A DNA stretch of 64,000 nt from Nemopilema nomurai (taxonomy: Eukaryota; Cnidaria; Scyphozoa; Rhizostomeae; Rhizostomatidae), in the NCBI GenBank assembly GCA_003864495.1, contig ML133436.1:1054001-1118000 (forward strand), given 5' to 3'. A program made the translations under genes and the position numbers. The stretch's first letter is position 1; every line of letters begins with the position of its first letter. Of this stretch, positions 48,601-60,960 are shown one piece after another. The notes under the pieces are model-generated. The model was given only the letters and a program-made list of their open reading frames with translations, was not told the origin of the DNA and did not search any database.

Positions 48601-49910
48601 TTATCCTTTATCCATGCTTTTTCTCATAAAACGTCACTGAATATTTGAACGGTATAAACCCTTTCAGATTTTCACTTGAAAAATGGTCATTTTCAATTTT
48701 CTTGTCATCGACTCCATCATGATCTTGGGACGCTTACCAGAATGGATTTACCAGCATGGATTTACCTTGCATTCAACGATAATCTTTTAGTATTTTCATT
48801 TTCGCCAGTTGGAACTGATGTATTTTGAGTTTCGAGGCCTAAGCTCTCCCTGAATTAAAATTTTTCTGTCGTTCGCCAAAGCTTCTTTGGCGCTGATATT
48901 TTTTAAAGTTCCTTAGAATAGTTTCAGTTGAGATAAAAAAGACAATGTTTATGTTTGTAGGAATTTCTGTTTTCATCAATTGGAAATTGAAGTGGCCAAT
49001 AATTTATAGTAGTTGCATTCAAGGGTTGGGTTTCTTAAGGTGTCATGTTGCCTTATAAAATTATGCAATTAGCTAGAACCCATTACGCAAGCTTTCTCTA
49101 GCGCTTACATATATTATTCTTGAATGGAAAATGGAAGACTAGTATGAAAGAATTAAAAATATTATTTGTATATATTTTTGAGTATCGAAAATATTGTTCA
49201 GGTTTTGCAAGTTTATTCATCATTTGTTATTTTTCAGTCTTACCAAGGATGTTAAAGATAGGCCAAAATATCAAGAATTGCTGGTAAGGGGTTTTTTTAG
49301 TGGGTCATCATTATAGCTAACAGTATTTTTTGGTGAGGATAAATAAACGACTAGACCTGAACGCACCATTAATTGTGCTATTTTTGCATTTCAGTTTGAT
49401 ATGTTTTTGCAATAAGTCTTTTGTATAATAAAACAAAATAGGCCAAGTTTTGTCGCCTATGACGTAATTTGAGGACAGAAATGGCGCGAGTAATTTACAA
49501 GATGAAAGGTAATACAATAATAGATTTGAGAAATTTTTAATGGAGCAGTTTAACTTACCTGCAAATCTAAAAGCCTGGAGAACGAGAGATCATCAGGATT
49601 TATTAACCGGTATAAGTATTTTAGAAGTAATAGGTACTTAGTCTTAAGTGATAGTACATCGCGGTAAAACTGCCTAAGATTTTTTAAAGAAAGGTAGTTA
49701 GTTTGAAGTTACCTATTTTCGGTAGAATTCTTTATAACCCAGTTATGGTGCTCTCCAAAGCAAGTACCCTAAGCTGTGTCAATTAACTTTCTGCATGCCA
49801 TTTTTTAGTTGCATCCATTTCTGAAAGAAAATGAGTCGAAAAATATTAGCGTCACAAGTTGGCTCAATAGAATCAAAGTTTCTGAAGCAGAGCTGCCAGA
49901 TGTCACCTGA
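42647..49910 (+). CDS. MAP2K4: Dual-specificity MAP kinase kinase 4 (MKK4)
   Basis: Eleven exons: 42647-42750, 43351-43411, 43873-43986, 44560-44679, 45355-45474, 45949-46000, 46704-46831, 47918-47995, 48437-48585, 49238-49283, 49809-49910. They join to 357 codons plus stop. The N-terminus has a MAPK-docking D-site like that of MKK4 ([12 protein letters not shown]). Kinase landmarks are the glycine loop [11 protein letters not shown], the lysine in [12 protein letters not shown], the catalytic loop HRDVKPSN, DFG in KLCDFGISG, the activation loop [11 protein letters not shown] (Ser and Thr phospho-sites), and [16 protein letters not shown] and DCPYIV.FYGALF are MKK4-type. C-terminal [18 protein letters not shown] fills the DVD docking position. 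MKK4 relays MAP3K signals to JNK and p38. The protein is somewhat shorter than the human one (about 399 aa). AATAAA lies near 50148. Confidence 0.97.
44830..45130 (-). mobile_element. Decayed LINE C-terminal fragment
   Basis: On the minus strand the region reads [43 protein letters not shown], stop, [16 protein letters not shown]. This is the characteristic tail after the reverse transcriptase domain of cnidarian non-LTR elements (GHIMR...GRQ.T...W R.IV..A). Stops interrupt it. It lies in intron 4 of MKK4, opposite to the gene. Confidence 0.7.
47600..47850 (-). mobile_element. Unidentified decayed coding relic
   Basis: An antisense frame in MKK4 intron 7 reads [20 protein letters not shown], then [20 protein letters not shown] and YSRWQIMQT before a stop. 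Further readable pieces follow beyond the stop. The composition is protein-like and it is unrelated to the host gene, so a transposable-element relic is likely. I cannot name the family. Confidence 0.35.
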
Positions 49911-49919
49911 TATTCCTAT

Positions 49920-51480
49920 TGAATGGATTTTCAACTGATGTTAATTTGATTCTCAGTAATTTGTACTAGCAATGAGTGTTTTGTAATCTATCATTTCAAA
50001 TCAGGATTCTTCTTTTTCACTAATACCATACATGAAACCTTGGCTGCATTGATTTTGCCAAGCTCCACTCTTTTTGCTTATACCATAAAAATTTAATGCT
50101 TTTTCCACGAGCAATTTCGACACATTTGCTCTCTCTGGTTAAAGCAAATAAATGGTTCGTAGAAAGATATTGTACACCATCGACTATTTTCTTATGTTTG
50201 TAAATATTATGTCTCGAGCAAAGACGTCAGCCGCCAACATTGTACATTGTTCTTGTAGAATTAGCTTTGAGATCCATTGCTGATGTAGAAAAAGCTAGAT
50301 TCATTCCCTGCATGCATATTGGCATGTCAGCTAATGCAAGGAGAATCCTCGAAGAATAATCTCAAGTCTGGTTATTTTAAGAATCTAAAGCCATTTTTGG
50401 CTCAATTGATATACAAACTTTTCATGTTGTATGTAGAACTCCTTAAAACAATTAAAAAGCAATGGCAAATTGAATTTCCAACAGAATGGTGTACCAGACG
50501 TATGGATTATTTTTGGTTGACGCAAGTATACTTTCTACCATGCCACGCCTTGTCCCATTCCTAGGTTAGATTCTTCCAATGCTTTCACGTTTTCAGTTAT
50601 TTTGAGCTGGTCTTTAGTCTCTGTTTGAAATAGAGCTCAGCTCCAACACATGACCACGCCCGTGTATTGCCAACTCTTGATACAGTCCATCTTCCATATT
50701 CTAGTTAACCACCCGTCTAAGGTGATTTTTCCATTTTGTTTGATTTTATCCTAGTATCATTTCTTTAGTATTATACCTGTCTTTATGTTTGTGTGATTTT
50801 GAGTGAATAGGAGTTTATGAGTCAATGCTTCAGGGAATCCCTTTTTGCTTTTAGGCACCAGTTCCAATCTTTAAACCCCAAAAACATTTCTTTTAATTCA
50901 TTTGAAGAGCCTTCAGGACGTACATCTGTGGTCTCCTACTGACTACTTTTTCAACACAACGAAAGCACATTAGGCCCTTCTTCCACAAGGAAATGAAATG
51001 CTCCCTAAAAGACTCTAAATCGAGAGCTTGCTCTTTTTGCCCCTCTCTCTATATTGGAATTAAACTGGGTAATAGCAGTCAAGGGGAACAGGCGAGGGCT
51101 TCTCAGCAATTGCAGTGAAGATGTACCTAAACCCCACTTTTATTCTTGTATCAACGTAATTGGGGATTGAAGTAAAAGTATTAAGGAGAAAAGTGAGCAT
51201 TTTCATCGACTCTACTTAGCAGATTTGTAATAATTTAGAGTTTGAATGTGACGTATATTAATAGGTTATAGTTATAACAAAAGTTTAGTCAAACTTCGAC
51301 TAAATTCAGCGGAAACTTCGTGTTATTGTCTTGAGAAAGATTCTGTGTCGTCAAAGATGTTTACAACGATGGGAAATGAATTAATATACTTACTTTCCAA
51401 CTTAATATCAAATGCTGATTCGACAATACAGTCAAAATTCATTATAGTCGATGACCATGGCAGCACGTGACCAAAATTTG
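49920..51480. other. MKK4 3' region and spacer, nothing further seen
   Basis: After the MKK4 stop comes a probable 3' UTR (AATAAA near 50148). The rest has only short open frames without recognisable motifs. Confidence 0.4.
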
Positions 51481-51494
51481 AGTGTTGGGCGAAC

Positions 51495-51799
51495 CAGAGT
51501 TCAGAAAACATTACGGTCGCACGGTCATTGACCGGAGGGAGGTTTCCAGGACAATTTAAATTTGGAGGAAAGTTTTGACAATAAAAAATTTAAAAGTGGA
51601 AACTTGTGGAAAACTATTAAAAGGAAATTGTAAAACACAATCAATACACAGTTATAATAAATTTCAGACTCGTTGTGCATGAATAGGAAAAAATCTGTCA
51701 CTATTTAAAATTCCGTCCGTTATATGTCTGTCAAGTTATCATAGTTTTTCAACATAGGGTATGTGACCAGAGGAAGGTTTGAGACTTTTCTGGACTCTG
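51495..51799. mobile_element. hAT-like MITE, copy D
   Basis: CAGAGTTCAGAAAA at the left end is the near-exact inverse of TTTTCTGGACTCTG at the right end. It is flanked by 8-bp direct repeats gggcgaac (51487-51494) and gggcgaat (51800-51807). It shares CATTACGGTCGCACGGTCAT with copy B and GAGGAAGGTTTGAGAC with A and C. At 305 bp it is the longest copy and has no ORF of note. Confidence 0.8.
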
Positions 51800-52462
51800 G
51801 GGCGAATATAGTTTCTTTCCACAAAAGAAATTATGCATAATATCGAAGCTTTGAAAAATCAAAGTCAAAATGAAAGCTCAAAATTCACCTTAAAATCCCA
51901 TGAAAGTAAAAACTTCTGGTCTTCTTACAAGTAATTACAGCCCCAGTAGACACGAATACAATGGATCACAGTGGTTCACAATCAAATGGTAAACAGATGT
52001 AGAGATCATTGTTGGTACATTTTGATGGGCCCTAGAAAAAGAAAACACTGGTCTATGCATCAGTGCTTCAGGAGAAGATTATAAAAAATCAAGGTAACGG
52101 TAGCAAATATCTTTATTATTCTCTTTAAACTTCTTCTCTGTAAATTCAAGGGGGTTGCTTTTTCTGTTTAGGATTTTTCAAATCGTGCTATTGTTTCTCA
52201 GCATCTTTCTTCTGCTGTTTTCAGTCCCATTCAATAGGGCTTGCCGTTTTTTTCCCACAGAAGATCTTCCCCAAAACAATGCCAATACATTAATCTTTTA
52301 TCTCGAACTTCATAGATCAAGTTCGATCAACAATGCTTTGGTGACCTTGTGGAGGAGATCATGCGTGGACGCATTTGTAGCGGAAGTTTTTGTGTGGCCC
52401 TTGTCTTCTGGCCTTGCTGCAAATGAGCTCGACAAGGAACCTGACTGGATCCTGTCCGCAAA

Positions 52463-55400
52463 ATGAAGCTGCAGTCTTTTTCATTTTTGTTACAGTTCGT
52501 ATTAGTCTTTAGGGTAGTGTCGGGTATATCAATTCACGACCCACGTTTGTCGCCTGGCCACCTCAAGCCGCTTGGGACAGGACGGCCTAAATTTCCAGTG
52601 GAGACAGTTCTGGCCTATCCGGACCCCGAAGGTATTTCGATTTGCTACTTGCTTGCTTCAGTGATCATCTTAGATAGCTTGGCTGGTGGTTCTTCGTTAT
52701 ATCTCTGTATCTGCATAAGTCAATCATTCCCAATTCTTCTAATGCCAAATGAGATTTGAACTTGCCTACTTTTTAGTTTAACAACAAGATATCGGTGGAA
52801 CTTAAACTTTTCGTATTGATTAGCAAATTTTATTCTAAAGTGCAAACTTACAGTATTCAAATTTTGATCTTGCAAATAGGCAGTCTTGTTTCAAATACCC
52901 TACTTTGCAGATGGGAACGCATTGTCAAGTTAATAGCTCAAGGCCAGGCTCGGCTGGGCCGTGTGGCACAACTTTTGAAACAAAGAATTGATTTTTACTG
53001 CCTTTAGTTGCTTCTTTGATAAGCTAACCCTTTTGAATTTCTTTTTTGAAACCATGCTTTTATGTAAAGAACGAATTGTTTTATTGCAGAATTTTTTACC
53101 AATTATGTTGACAAGAAAAAGCCCTTTATAATACTGGGTGCTGCCAAGGCATCACCAGCCTTTACAAAATGGACAGATGAATATTTTAGAAGCAATCCTG
53201 ATATTGCAAAAATGCATGTTTCTGTTGATCAAGACAAAAAGGAACTGAATAACATATCAGACTACAGACACATGAAGTTTGAGGTGTTTCTTAATAAATT
53301 TCAGAATGAAGATTTGTATCTAGTTGATGGTCTCAACAAACATCTTCAGTTAGTATAAACTATTCCCTTTGCTGACACATTTGCAGATTTCTATCCAGTG
53401 TCTTTTTATTTTTATATGTGCCTTGCCACTTTTGGTGTTATATTCAATATTCTAGCAATTTGGTTAACAGGCCATTTCAGTGCAAAATTAGCCCAAGACC
53501 GTGTCTATAGTTGTTGTCTACAGGGTTTAGTGTAATGTGGATTGAGGCATTTTTGTGTGATTGTAAGGTGCCCTTCGTACATTAATAATTCCATCCATCA
53601 ACTATTGTGTCATTTCCAAACCTAGCTAATATTATTTTACCTGCAGAGAACACGGAGCCAGGGAAGAGGCAATGTGCCTATTGTGTGTCTTGATTCTAAT
53701 TAACTCAGATCTATGGGAACAGCATATATATACACGGTGGTTAATTACGTAAAACAAATAAGGTGGCATGGGAAAGAAAGGGCTAGGCCAATTGTGAATA
53801 AAATCTACCCTGTTCATTTGAATAGAGCAATCACAGTTTTATAAGATGTTCAGCAAAGTTTTAACAGATTTTGCTGAAATGAAATTTATTTCTACTTTGT
53901 AATGTTACAACCCTCTAATATCATGTTTTTGTTACTCCCTTTAGGGCTGATGTTTTATTGCCTTCTCCACTTCGGTGCAAGGAAACAAAAAAGCACTTAA
54001 AAGACACAGTAGGTTAACTTTTTTCAAAGAAACACAAAGTGAAGGTTCTACAGAGCACACTTTTCTGTTCTACTCTTTCATGTTCACTGTCAAAGTAAGC
54101 ACTAGCAGGGCTGGAAGTGAAGCTTTTTTTTGGAACAAGCTATTTTTAAATTTTTTAGTCTGGTGGTGTTGAAATATATATATATATATATATATAACTG
54201 CAAGCTCTTAAAAGCCAGAAACTACTATAGCCAAGAAAGTAGGAAACAGACAGGCTTAAATTGCAATAGAAAAGTCAACAATATGATCTTGTCATTAAAA
54301 AGTTTTGCAAGGGAGCTTTTGAAAATTATCCTCTGTCTCAAATGGTAATGCCAATTTCTTGTCACAGGCCTTGTGGTACAGCAGTGGTGGCACAAAGTCT
54401 CTGTTTTCATTGACGTTTCGTGATGAGATTGTTTGTGTGCTGCGAGGGCGAAATGAGTATTTGATGGTGCCACACATGAAGTACAAAGATACGGTAGGTA
54501 TTTGAAGTCAGTGGTAGATTTGTTTAAAGCAGTTCTTGTTTTGGTATGCCTGTTGAAGGCTTCTAGACCAAAAAAGCATTTAAAATCTTTCAAATTTATG
54601 AATGTCATGTTATTGTTGGGGCATGATATACACATTTTTGGCTCAATGAAATTTGAAATAAAATGGGAGTTTTCCACAACTTCCAGTTTTATAGTGCCTA
54701 TGGCTCTTGTACACAATAACCTTGGCACAAGTTTTTTCCTAGCAGTTTAGAAGGTAGGAAACTGACCCAGTTTTGCCTTCAGGCTGCTTAAACAAGCATT
54801 TCCATTAAGGTGGCAATTCCTTTTAGAAATATCTCACAGGGATTTAAGAACCAACACTAATAACTTTATCTATCAGCCTAAATGTTGCCTTTCCATCAGC
54901 TTTTCAAACGTACCAACATTTTTGGGTTAGGTTCAAATGACCAAAATTGGTACTTGTTGTCCTACTGTGCCCTGGAAGACCTACACGTTTTTACAACAAG
55001 CTAGTAATGGGATGTTAAAAATGCAAAACTTGAATACTGTTAGTAGAAGTTAAGCAACAGATGGAATTTAAAAAAATGCTGATGTCTGTAAGGCAAGAAA
55101 TAAAACAAGTCTTCTTTGAATTTCCTAATGGACAGGATTTGATTTGATCTATCTGCCAAGGTCCACAAATGTTTAATTGCAATAATACCAAGAAAAGAAG
55201 CCGTTCAAAACCATGAAATCTAGAATGTTCACTGGCATGTAAAGACATCAATAATCAACATTTAATTTTCTTTTTTTGGAGGATGAGTACATTTGTAGGA
55301 GCGAGTGATGAAGGAGTGAGAGGCTCAAAGAAAACACTGATACCTGCATTGTGAAATAATAATAAATACAACAGTGGTCAGATACATCTTCCTAAGAAAC

Positions 55401-58400
55401 GATCTTCCTTAATTTCTGTTGAATCTTCATCCCATCAACCTTTTTTGGAGAATTTTATCATTCCCAACCAGGGATATAACTGTGTAGTTGAATTAATTTT
55501 TTATTTACAGTTTGCAGATATCAAAGATGCAGCAGGAATCAGAGGTATTGATGTTGATAGGTAGGCAAGAGTTTTTCATAATCAAATTTAATTTCACGCT
55601 GAATTGATCATTTAATTGATAAAAGTTCAACATTTGCACCAGACTGAAAGATGGTCACTTTCTTACAGTTTCCTCTCTATTGGGAAAACTTTGTTCCATT
55701 TCTGCGACAGAATTGTTTTGCAATGTTCTACCGTTCAACTCAAACTTTTCCGGAAGCAACGATTCCAATCAATGATTGGCTTGAGCTTTGCACAACTAAA
55801 TGTTTTGTCTTTATTTTTCTTTTCAGCGTTGATTTTGGCAAGTATCCTCAGATGGAAGACATTGAATGGATGTCTGCTGATTTGAAGGAGGGAGATTGCA
55901 TGTATCTTCCGTATAAATGGCGAGTATAAAATACGATCTTTATTGGAAGTTACATGCTACGATGAAGTGTTCTAAGACAGCATGGTTTCCGAACTATCCT
56001 ATCCCAAACTTGTGTTAATAACAATCTATAATCTTGTGAATGTGAATGTGCTATATTTTGTGATAAAGGGAAACCCTACCAGCATTTCTGTTAAAACGAG
56101 CAACCCAAACTACCATATTGTCTGCAAATACCAACCATGATCCTTGAAGGGAACCAATTGCAAACATCGAGCCTCTTGTAGTAGAAGAGGAATTGATAAT
56201 TTAAATAATTTAAATTCTAGCGAAAGAAGAAGATACTGTTGAGTTGACAAAAAATTCAAGTACTCTTACCAGGAGTTTTGGACTTTTTATATCAATTTAA
56301 AAAGTGGCCATTGTGCTGTGTGAAGAGTGATTTTGCTTAAAGCAATGAGAATCTGTTGTCAAAGATGTATTTTGGATGAATGAAGCTGCTTTTTGTGTAA
56401 AGATTTTTCAAACATTAAATGAATATTTTTTCCATTCCTAAGAAACTTTATGTTTAGAGGAATGACTTCAAACTCTTTTCATAGATATCCATCTTTACAA
56501 ACTTCGAGCGCTTAACGCGCAAGGACAAATTACCACTAAGAGGTCCTGGCTAAACGAATACCCTTTGTGGTTGTTTGCGATCCCACCATCTAATTTCTGA
56601 ATGCCGAATTTTCCCGTATAAGCAGCCACCTTCGCCAACAATTTCTTCATTTAGGCCATGGCGGTAAAGATTCTTCGTAGTTTCATTTCATTCGGAATGC
56701 TTTCCCGTACTGCAATGCATCACGGTTAAGCCATTCCCCTTCGCTTTGCCAGCCATAGGTTGCGCTTATATGTTGAAAATTTCATTATTTCTTGCAGGGC
56801 AAATCAGATGAACTCGTTTGGAGGGCCGACAAGAGAGAGCCTTTTGATCACATTCTCATTCAACCACTTGCATGATCATAAGCCGAAGGATTGCTCTCTC
56901 GACCCGAGCAAGGCAACTCTAGATAAGTTCCAGTTTTCTTTTTTGGAAGAGGAGGAAATGGAACGGATGGAGGCCGAATTGGAAAGGCTGCATTCACATG
57001 GAAATACTAGCCAGGCAGATGCGGAGGAGGATGACCATCACCATGATGGCATAAGCGAGATACCTAGCAAGGAAGAAGCAGGATTGCAGTATTTGTGAGT
57101 TTTATTGATTTGACGGGGATTAAGGGCTCAAGGGCCTTAAAGGGTTTAGGGCCGAGAAGTCATTTGTCTAGCCAGTTGCGTGGATATTCTAGTGCTATGG
57201 GGCCATCTTTATTAGGTAGGCTGGAGATTTTCCCCAATACGCATACCATATTCGAAATAGGGTTGGTTGTAGCTTCTGAAAAATGGAATGTTGTGTACCT
57301 TCACAATAACTGTAATGTGTTTTGCACTATATGGATTGAGGGGACTTTGCACAACGTTTCCAATCTAATTTGCAATTTGGGCCTAGAAGTGCGGTAGATT
57401 CTGTCTGCAAAGCTGCCTTCTGCAGTGTTTTGGCTTAAATGTGCGAACACATATGCTTATAATGTTGCTCTTTGAATGTTTCACCGTTAAAAGAAGTTGT
57501 TCATAGCTTGCTAGTTTCAGAGAGCTTGGGCTCAAAAAGCAGTTAACTGTCGACTGTGCAAAAGTAGTCGTTTTCAGTCGTGACAGCGAGGCAAGGGCTC
57601 GTTTCTACTCGCTACAGCGAGGCTACTGAGATTCTACTTGCATGTGCAGTGAACTGTTAATATGTAGATATGCTTCTCAATCATGAGGTCAAGGAAGAAA
57701 GATTTCTAAATCATGCTATACCAGAGCTTAAGCCTAAATTGTTTTTCATACAAGCCTTCCATATTTGTAGATATCAATTCAAATCTTTCTTGAAGAAAAA
57801 GAAAAGCAAGACAGTTAATTTTCCGCAGTTTGTGAAGGCTATCAAGGTTTGTTTTACAGTCCTTTAATAATGGCCTCGAAGAATGTTCAATTTACTCAGT
57901 AGAATTCTACCCGCTATTTGCAATTGACGACGAAAATGTCTGATGGTTAATCCTTATCATTTAGGAATGTTTTGAATTCAGAAAATATAATTGGAAATAA
58001 TTTATCAACATGAAAATAAAAAGTTTTCAACTCAGACATTTTTGCATTTGCTTTTGCCGGAACTTCGGGTTTTTTATGAAGAAAAGGACACCTGCATCTA
58101 CGATGGGGAAGAAAACTGACTTATTTGCTTACTGATGTACAAATGTTTAACGATAGGATCTTGTGAAGATTTTGGTGTTGTTAGATGGCCTAAAAACTCA
58201 ACAGTTGTTAGTTCCGAACTAGTTTTTACACCAGGTATGTGTCAACTAGTTTTTACCCAAGGTTGTCACCAGTAATCAAGCAAAGGATCAATTTATTGCT
58301 TTTTTAGGAATCCGATGCTTACGACGAGGATTTGTCTTCTTTCAACTTGCCTGAGTCTTTCGGGAAAGTAACTCGTGAGGTGAGAAAAGATTAATGACCT

Positions 58401-60480
58401 TGAATAATTAAGACATCGTTGTCAGTGAAAATAGGCACAAAACGAAACATCCAGCCTGCACATTTTGGGACATTAATCAGGGGGTAGCTGGGTCATATTC
58501 ACTGTAATATGTCCCTAGTCACCCCTTTGACCTATTTTGCCATGCTTTTCAGATAACCTGCAAATGACCTATTCAATCATTTATGCTAAGAGAATGAATG
58601 TGGCGAGGATTGTACTTTGCCTTTTTCAACCAAACTTGAGCTCAGTTTAGATGAACTGTTTCAAGTCACGTTTCTTGGACTTAATCCTGCTTTTTTTTAA
58701 ATTGAACAATTTCGTCTCTTTTAAAGGTAAAACAGCTAACTTTTATCTATTTTCCCACTCTTGTCCAACCTCTTTCTGACTTTTTTGCTAAAAGAATTGC
58801 TCTGGCCAGCCAAGGCCGTGGTCTCTTCCGTTGTCCTCACAGCTAGGGAGGAGCAAGAGTATTATAGACCTACCATTTCACCTTAACCGTATTACCTTAG
58901 TGCCTCGTTTCCTGAATCAAATTTAGTCCTTACTTCCTAGATCTTTGATTTGATTGATGCTGACAAAGATAGTCTGCTTTCGTATAATGATTTTAAAGCT
59001 ATTAGGAAAAGCAAGAGATACGAGGTTAGTTTATCAGTTGTTATCATGTCAAGAGCGGTTTATAAGCGTGATTATTTGTCATATCTAACTCGTGCGTGCA
59101 TTCTTTAGCAACGCCCTGCACGTCTCGCCTTCGCAGCGTCAAGGTCTGTTTATATGCAAATTGAATGCCGTTTAGTTGAATCGTCAAACACCTTGTATTG
59201 ATACATTTGTAGTCACGTTATGTGTTTATCGCTCTGAGAATGTGTTGACCCGTTCGTCGCAATAATGTCGGCTTCCCAATTATAATTGTCATCTGTTTAG
59301 CTTTTTCTGCTATGTACTGTTTTGTCAGGAATCAACCAAGAAGCGATTTTTCACCAAACAATACCTTGATTGCTCTAATATAATTTTTCGAGCAATGCGT
59401 GTTCCCTAATTATTTTGGCAGCTTTTTGATATCTCGCCGGTAATAAGTTCACCACCGTTCAACTCTTTGTCATATTGTTGCAAGAGATTTCAGCTCTGTT
59501 TTTGTTGCATCAAGATGTTACTGATACAACGTTTACGCAGTGAAAAGCGGCCTAAAATAATGCTTCATAACACTTTCGACCTTAATGCCTGATCACAAAT
59601 ATAATTCATTATCAACTATAAATTCTTTTAAAATCAGTTATATCACTTTTCAGCCAACTGATCTTTGCCTTGGCGTTATTTCCAGGAAATTCTGAGTGAC
59701 TTGGATTACAAAGTGCGTAATTGGATGAGCTATCTTGAGGATTATCAAGAATCGCACCATCATGGTATGGAGTCGTCTTTCTTGGCGTTAATGTGTCGAG
59801 TTCTGAAAACATGCAGTTAAAGTGATAGACCTAAATTGAAGTCAAGAGAACCTTTCTCTGGACAGAAGGCCCTCGGCAGACTACTTCTATGGGGATTGTC
59901 TGATGGGAATCCACGGCCAAGCTTCTATTAGCTAATGTTCCGTATCGAGTTTAATGCTATTATTTTGTTTTTGAGCTAGAAACGTACTAATCTTTAGACT
60001 TCTTTTTCGTTCCTAATGTTAATGTATTGAAAACTAGAGCTGAAAAAATAGAGCATGAATCTGTGTCGCCCCAGCATCACTTTAAATTTTTGTTTAAATG
60101 AAGGCTTTACTGGTTCGTTGTTTTTGCTGGTTTGGATCAATATTATTGGTAATATTACACAACTGCCCTGGTTAGCTTGCTAATTTATGAAAACACAGTC
60201 TTTTTATTTGCTTCATAATTTGTGTTGAAGTTAACATTAATTCTACTTATTAGTTTGAGGAAATTTTGATTGGTTATTGAAAAAGCAATATTGTTTTTAG
60301 ACTCAGTGAATCTAAACTTTTGAAATGATTTCGTTTTATGTTTGCGAAATTAATATTAAGTGTTAGTAATAATTTGCTTTTGATTTAATTTCAGGTAGAT
60401 CCAACGAGCAGTTTGACGTAGAAAGAAAGGCAAGGGAACTTAGAAAAAAGCTAAGTGTTCATGATCCAATGGAACTGTGA
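52463..60480 (+). CDS. Secretory JmjC-like pseudoenzyme with EF-hand
   Basis: Thirteen exons: 52463-52631, 53090-53348, 53945-54008, 54368-54493, 55511-55560, 55827-55919, 56798-57094, 57771-57846, 58157-58210 (donor uncertain), 58308-58379, 58941-59024, 59686-59764, 60395-60480; 502 codons plus stop. Residues 1-21 are a signal peptide (LLQFVLVFRVVSG). A JmjC domain follows: KPFIILGAAKASPAFTKW, then WYSSGGTKSLFSLTFRD, and GDCMYLPYKWANQMNSFGG. Family proteins have SSGGT.SVLHxDA and KWYHQV here. So His, Asp and His read Ser, Thr and Asn, and Fe(II) binding should be lost. An acidic helix (LEEEEMERMEAELERL) and a His-rich patch follow, then an EF-hand with loop DADKDSLLSYND. The C-terminus, HDPMEL, is not a canonical KDEL. 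Exon 6 needs a GC donor (AAATG|GCGAGT). Likely a calcium-responsive luminal or secreted binding protein; partner unknown. Confidence 0.82.
54174..54196. repeat. (AT)n microsatellite
   Basis: About eleven AT units in intron 3 of the JmjC-EF gene. A similar (TA)n tract lies at 35879-35901, just after exon 2 of JmjC copy 2. Confidence 0.9.
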
Positions 60481-60960
60481 AAATTGCTAATTTACGTTTA
60501 TTTCTTAAATTGCAATTTTTTCATTTGTAAGTAGGATGTGTCTATGCTTTGTACTCAAATTGTTATATCGACTAGGTTTTCAAGTATTTGCTGAGAAAAT
60601 TCTGCTGAGACGGTTCTGCTGAGAATGATACGATACACCACTAGTTTTTGACGAACGAGAGCCATATTCCATGTGTCGAATTTGAAATAGTTTTGCAAGT
60701 AGATCAAGTTTCATAAAAGTTTTGAATCATACTTTTCTATTGTACAGAATAGTGGTGCTAGTAGCTTTTCGCTAATACCTTACTGGGACATGTATTTATT
60801 TGTTCAATCGAATGACTTTAGTCTGTCTTTTTCTACATTTTGTGAAAGTTTTGTATGGCATATTGCTTAAGGCTGTGAGCTCCTTTTGTTATTTCTTCAC
60901 GTCCTTATCTTCGTTTCGTCAGTCTCTCTTTGCTATAGGCCGGTGCTCAGTCAACACTAA

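Noticed and set aside
52155..52466. 103-codon ORF just upstream of the JmjC-EF start
   Set aside because: No recognisable domain; it overlaps the true start in another frame and is probably leader or promoter sequence.
54225..54728. Minus-strand ORF of 167 codons
   Set aside because: It is antisense to exon 4 of the JmjC-EF gene, whose plus-strand reading has domain homology and proper splice sites.
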